Assembly (NCBI GenBank): GCA_904502175.1
Contig: CAJGDU010000037.1
Coordinates: forward strand, 1-8,879
DNA length: 8,879 bases
DNA from: Clostridiaceae bacterium
Lineage (GTDB): Bacteria; Bacillota; Clostridia; Oscillospirales; Acutalibacteraceae
Direction: 5' to 3'
In this document: positions 6,870 through 8,879 of the stretch, one piece after another
Layout: the number at the start of each line of letters is the position of its first letter
How positions within the stretch are numbered: the stretch's first letter is position 1
Notes under the pieces: model-generated
What the model saw: only the letters and a program-made list of their open reading frames with translations
Database searches by the model: none
What the model was told of the DNA's origin: nothing
Translations under genes and position numbers: made by a program

Positions 6870-7757
6870 ATGAAAAAAATACTGTCAGTCCTGCTGACGG
6901 CAGTCATGATGTTTGTCTTCGCGGTCCCCGCGTTTGCCGCGGACGGCGATGAGGAAGAGACCTCTTCGGTCCGCCGCATCCCCGACGGCACGAAAGTCGT
7001 CACCAGCAGCACGCTGAACGACGGCGTCATCGAACGGCTCCGGGTCCGGACCATCTATGTCCCGTCCTCCGTCACCACCATCCGCTCCGGCGCCCTCACG
7101 GGGTACGCCAACGTGACGAACGTCTATGTCGAGAACTCGAAGGACAACATCACCATTGAAAACGGAGCGTTCGCCACCGGCGCCAATATCGTCTATACGG
7201 AGAAGCCGACCACCACCACGACCACGGTCACGACGACCACGAAGAAGGCGGAGGAGTCGACGACCCAGAAGGACGACGACGAGGACAAGACGACGCAAAA
7301 AGATGACGCGGACGACGAGAAGTCGACCACGAAGAAGACCACCAAGAAAACCACCAAGAAGACCGCGACCACCAAAAAGACCGCTTCCCGGGCCGCCACC
7401 ACTTCCGACCCGAAGAAACGGACCACAGTCCAGCATAAAGTCCTGACGGTCCCCGGCACCAAGGCCAAAAAGACCACGGTCAAAGGGCCCCTCATCCCCG
7501 AGGTGGAAGTGGACCCTGAGGACATTGTGGAACAGCCGGACCCCTCCATGGAGGAAGAGCTCACCACGGTCACCTTCGCCGGAGAGGCCATCACGGACAA
7601 AGACGGCACCATCATCGGGTTCGAGGACCCGCAGCCCGGCCGCAACACCCGAGAGGGCGGCAGCACCGCGGCGCGCATCGGCACCATTGCCGGTGTCGGC
7701 GTGGTCGGCGCGTCGGCCATTGCGTTCCTTTTCCTGAAGCTCCGCCGTCGCCCGTAA
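6870..7757 (+). CDS. Secreted membrane-anchored Thr/Lys/Asp-rich protein with BspA-like leucine-rich segment
   Basis: A 295-residue protein of unknown function with a clear export architecture. Residues 1-23 form a signal peptide (KK, hydrophobic core, cleavage expected after AFA). Residues about 37-109 look like one or two BspA/LRR_5-type repeats (IYVPSSVTTIRSGALTG, then NVYVENSKDNITIENGAFA). Residues 113-186 are low complexity: a Thr run (114-124), an acidic part with two related units (TTQKDDDEDK at 131-140, TTQKDDADDEK at 141-151), then a basic KKTT-type tract (155-171). A proline- and acid-containing stretch (207-256) follows. Residues about 270-289 form a membrane helix with a KLRRRP tail. 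I see no LPXTG sortase motif, so anchoring would be by the helix itself. AAGGAG (6855-6860) lies 9 bases before the ATG. It is 4 bases after ispE, so co-transcribed. The extracellular function is not predictable. Confidence 0.85.
   Translation: MKKILSVLLTAVMMFVFAVPAFAADGDEEETSSVRRIPDGTKVVTSSTLNDGVIERLRVRTIYVPSSVTTIRSGALTGYANVTNVYVENSKDNITIENGAFATGANIVYTEKPTTTTTTVTTTTKKAEESTTQKDDDEDKTTQKDDADDEKSTTKKTTKKTTKKTATTKKTASRAATTSDPKKRTTVQHKVLTVPGTKAKKTTVKGPLIPEVEVDPEDIVEQPDPSMEEELTTVTFAGEAITDKDGTIIGFEDPQPGRNTREGGSTAARIGTIAGVGVVGASAIAFLFLKLRRRP
7209..7403 (+). repeat. Low-complexity tract encoding Thr-, Asp/Glu- and Lys/Thr-rich repeats
   Basis: This stretch consists of short imperfect ACC/ACG, GAC/GAG and AAG/AAA codon repeats encoding residues 114-178 of the surface protein. 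Two related 10-11 codon units lie at 7260-7289 and 7290-7322, and KKTT-type four-codon units recur from about 7332 to 7383. Codons vary between units, so the repetition is stronger at protein than at DNA level. Length variation between strains by slippage or recombination is plausible but not shown. Confidence 0.7.
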
Positions 7758-7776
7758 AACTCCAATCAGTCCCGAC

Positions 7777-7808
7777 AGCTCCGCATTCCTCCGAGTGCGG
7801 AGCTTTTT
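7777..7808 (+). terminator. Intrinsic terminator after ispE and the surface-protein gene
   Basis: A 12-base-pair stem (7777-7788 with 7793-7804, one U-G pair) with the 4-base loop CTCC is followed by a short T tract (7804-7808). It starts 19 bases after the stop codon of the surface-protein gene and separates the ispE transcription unit from metF. There is no T tract for the opposite strand, so it looks unidirectional. Confidence 0.85.
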
Positions 7809-7846
7809 GTAAAGGAAATGATTCCACAGAAAAGCCGGCCTTCCGG

Positions 7847-7875
7847 TTGTGCTCATCGCTTTCATACAGTAAAAT
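7847..7875 (+). promoter_or_regulatory. metF: Putative promoter of metF
   Basis: TTGTGC (7847-7852) and TAAAAT (7870-7875) are separated by 17 bases, giving three and five matches to the sigma-A consensus hexamers. The predicted leader to the metF ATG is only about 30 bases, and the gap from the preceding terminator is also short, leaving no room for an S-box, T-box or cobalamin riboswitch. AAGGAG at 7895-7900 is the ribosome binding site, 10 bases before the ATG. Assigned by eye. Confidence 0.5.
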
Positions 7876-7910
7876 GTCTTTAACCTTTTTCGATAAGGAG
7901 ATATCCCAGA

Positions 7911-8789
7911 ATGAAGATCCAGAGCCTGTTCGAATCCGGCCATCCCGACAATCCGGGCCGCGCCATCCTCTCTTTTGAGGTCTTCCCGCCGAAGCGGGAC
8001 CTGCCCATTGAGTCCATCTACGGGCAGCTGAGCTCCCTCTGCGCCCTGAAGCCCGACTTCATCAGCGTCACTTACGGTGCCGGAGGGAAGGGGAACGACC
8101 ACCGCACCGCGGAGATCGCCACCCGCATCAAACACAATTACGGCGTCGAGTCCGTCGCCCATCTGACCTGCGTGTCCAACACGAAGGAAGATGTGGACCG
8201 TATCACGGACGAACTGCGCCTGAACGGCATCGAGAACATCCTGGCGCTCCGGGGCGATCTGCCGGAGGGGGCCGAGCGCGCGGAGGACTTCCTCCACGCG
8301 GACGACCTGACGGCGTACCTGGTCAGCCTCGGCGGCTTCGACATCGCCGGCGCCTGCTATCCGGAAGTCCATCCGGAGTCCGCCGGGGAAGTGGACGACA
8401 TCCTGAACCTCAAGAAAAAGGTGGATGCCGGTGCCACCCATCTCATCACCCAGCTCTTCTTCGACAACGATACGTTCTATCGGTTCCGTGACCGGGCCGC
8501 CATCGCCGGCATCGACGTGCCCATCGAGGCGGGCATCATGCCGGTCATCCGCAAGTCCCAGATCGAGCGGATGGTCACACTGTGCGGCGCCAGCCTGCCG
8601 GCCTCCTTCGTCCGGGTCATGAACCGGTACGGGGACGACCCCGAACAGATGAGAGATGCCGGCATCGCCTATGCCATCCAGCAGATCATCGACCTTCTGG
8701 CGGCAGGCGTCGACGGCATCCACCTATACACCATGAACGACCCCTATGTCGCCACACAGATCACGGAGGCAGTACGAGGACTGTTATGA
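7911..8789 (+). CDS. metF: Methylenetetrahydrofolate reductase MetF
   Basis: A 292-residue FAD-dependent TIM-barrel enzyme that reduces 5,10-methylene-tetrahydrofolate to 5-methyl-tetrahydrofolate, the methyl donor for methionine synthesis. Family blocks are FEVFPPK (22-28, with E23 corresponding to the catalytic Glu28 of E. coli MetF), VTYGAGG (53-59), HLTC (84-87) and ALRGD (112-116, D116 corresponding to Asp120 of E. coli, which tunes FAD). THLITQLFFDNDTFYRF and EAGIMPV follow in the usual order. Length matches the short bacterial form without a regulatory domain. The electron donor (NADH, or a ferredoxin-linked partner as in some acetogens) cannot be told from this. The stop TGA overlaps the start of the next gene as ATGA, so the two are translationally coupled. 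Confidence 0.96.
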   Translation: MKIQSLFESGHPDNPGRAILSFEVFPPKRDLPIESIYGQLSSLCALKPDFISVTYGAGGKGNDHRTAEIATRIKHNYGVESVAHLTCVSNTKEDVDRITDELRLNGIENILALRGDLPEGAERAEDFLHADDLTAYLVSLGGFDIAGACYPEVHPESAGEVDDILNLKKKVDAGATHLITQLFFDNDTFYRFRDRAAIAGIDVPIEAGIMPVIRKSQIERMVTLCGASLPASFVRVMNRYGDDPEQMRDAGIAYAIQQIIDLLAAGVDGIHLYTMNDPYVATQITEAVRGLL

Positions 8790-8879
8790 TATCCTTAGGC
8801 CCTCTGGACCGCGCCGAAGCGGTCCGCTATCTGGGCGATGCGCGGGTCGCCATGAACCCCGATATGGAACGCCTCCTCG
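8786..8879 (+). CDS. Start of a gene resembling the methionine synthase activation-domain protein (3' truncated by window edge)
   Basis: Only 31 codons are visible. The ATG at 8786-8788 overlaps the metF stop (ATGA) and has GAGGA at 8776-8780, 5 bases upstream, so the start is well supported. The sequence, which includes RAEAVRYLGDARVAMNPDMERLL, resembles the N-terminus of stand-alone clostridial proteins carrying the B12-dependent methionine synthase activation domain, which typically open with an (E/A)hLRYLGY-like segment followed by a PD and a helix. These proteins work with a shorter MetH lacking that domain, in reductive reactivation of cobalamin. Position directly after metF supports the guess. 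With so few residues this remains tentative. Confidence 0.6.
   Translation, partial: MISLGPLDRAEAVRYLGDARVAMNPDMERLL

Noticed and set aside
5945..7054. 369-codon minus frame antisense to ispE
   Set aside because: Shadow of ispE, and it reaches into the divergent promoter region; no family features.
7831..7850. Small CCGG-CCTT-CCGG hairpin upstream of metF as a terminator or riboswitch piece
   Set aside because: Only about four base pairs, no T tract on plus, and the leader is too short for any known methionine-related riboswitch.
6885..8723. 612-codon open frame on minus across the surface protein and metF
   Set aside because: Gly/Arg/Val/Asp-rich translation typical of an antisense shadow; it crosses an intergenic region with a terminator and promoter for the opposite strand.
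1..8879. Defence system, mobile element, CRISPR or phage signatures
   Set aside because: I saw no transposase, integrase, direct-repeat array, tRNA attachment site or composition break other than the AT-rich promoter region; all genes fit a stable chromosomal backbone.

Overview
The window is an ordinary-looking chromosomal segment from a GC-rich bacterium, most likely a Clostridia-type member of the Bacillota. This rests on the adjacent trmK and nif3 genes, strong AAGGAG-type ribosome binding sites, a stand-alone UPF0237 ACT protein next to UPF0210, an RqcH-type NFACT protein, a short MetF followed by what looks like a separate methionine-synthase activation protein, and a BspA/Thr-rich surface protein. 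The species cannot be named from the sequence. Coding regions are strongly GC-rich at third positions, which creates long but spurious antisense reading frames; the AT-rich 5821-5960 stretch stands out as a real regulatory region.

Layout: (1) 1-819, plus strand: the 3' part of recG, cut by the window edge. (2) 821-866: a hairpin flanked by A and T tracts that can terminate transcription from both sides. (3) 858-5806, minus strand: a compact five-gene operon read from right to left: ACT-domain protein (UPF0237), UPF0210/DUF711 protein, trmK, nif3-like gene and rqcH, with gaps of 13, 0, 10 and 27 bases. (4) 5807-5986: divergent AT-rich promoter region with a 13-base perfect palindrome. (5) 5987-7757, plus strand: ispE followed after 4 bases by a secreted, membrane-anchored, Thr/Lys/Asp-rich protein, ended by a clear terminator at 7777-7808. 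(6) 7911-8879, plus strand: metF with its own putative promoter, overlapping by ATGA the start of a gene that runs off the window and resembles the activation subunit of split B12-dependent methionine synthase.

Functionally, most genes are housekeeping: fork rescue (RecG), ribosome-associated quality control (RqcH), tRNA m1A22 methylation (TrmK), isoprenoid synthesis by the MEP route (IspE) and methyl-folate/methionine supply (MetF plus partner). The less understood parts are the UPF0237-UPF0210 pair heading the translation-related operon, the Nif3-like protein, and the surface protein co-transcribed with ispE. I see no mobile element, CRISPR array, defence locus, tRNA or rRNA, and no convincing evidence of a wholly new system.
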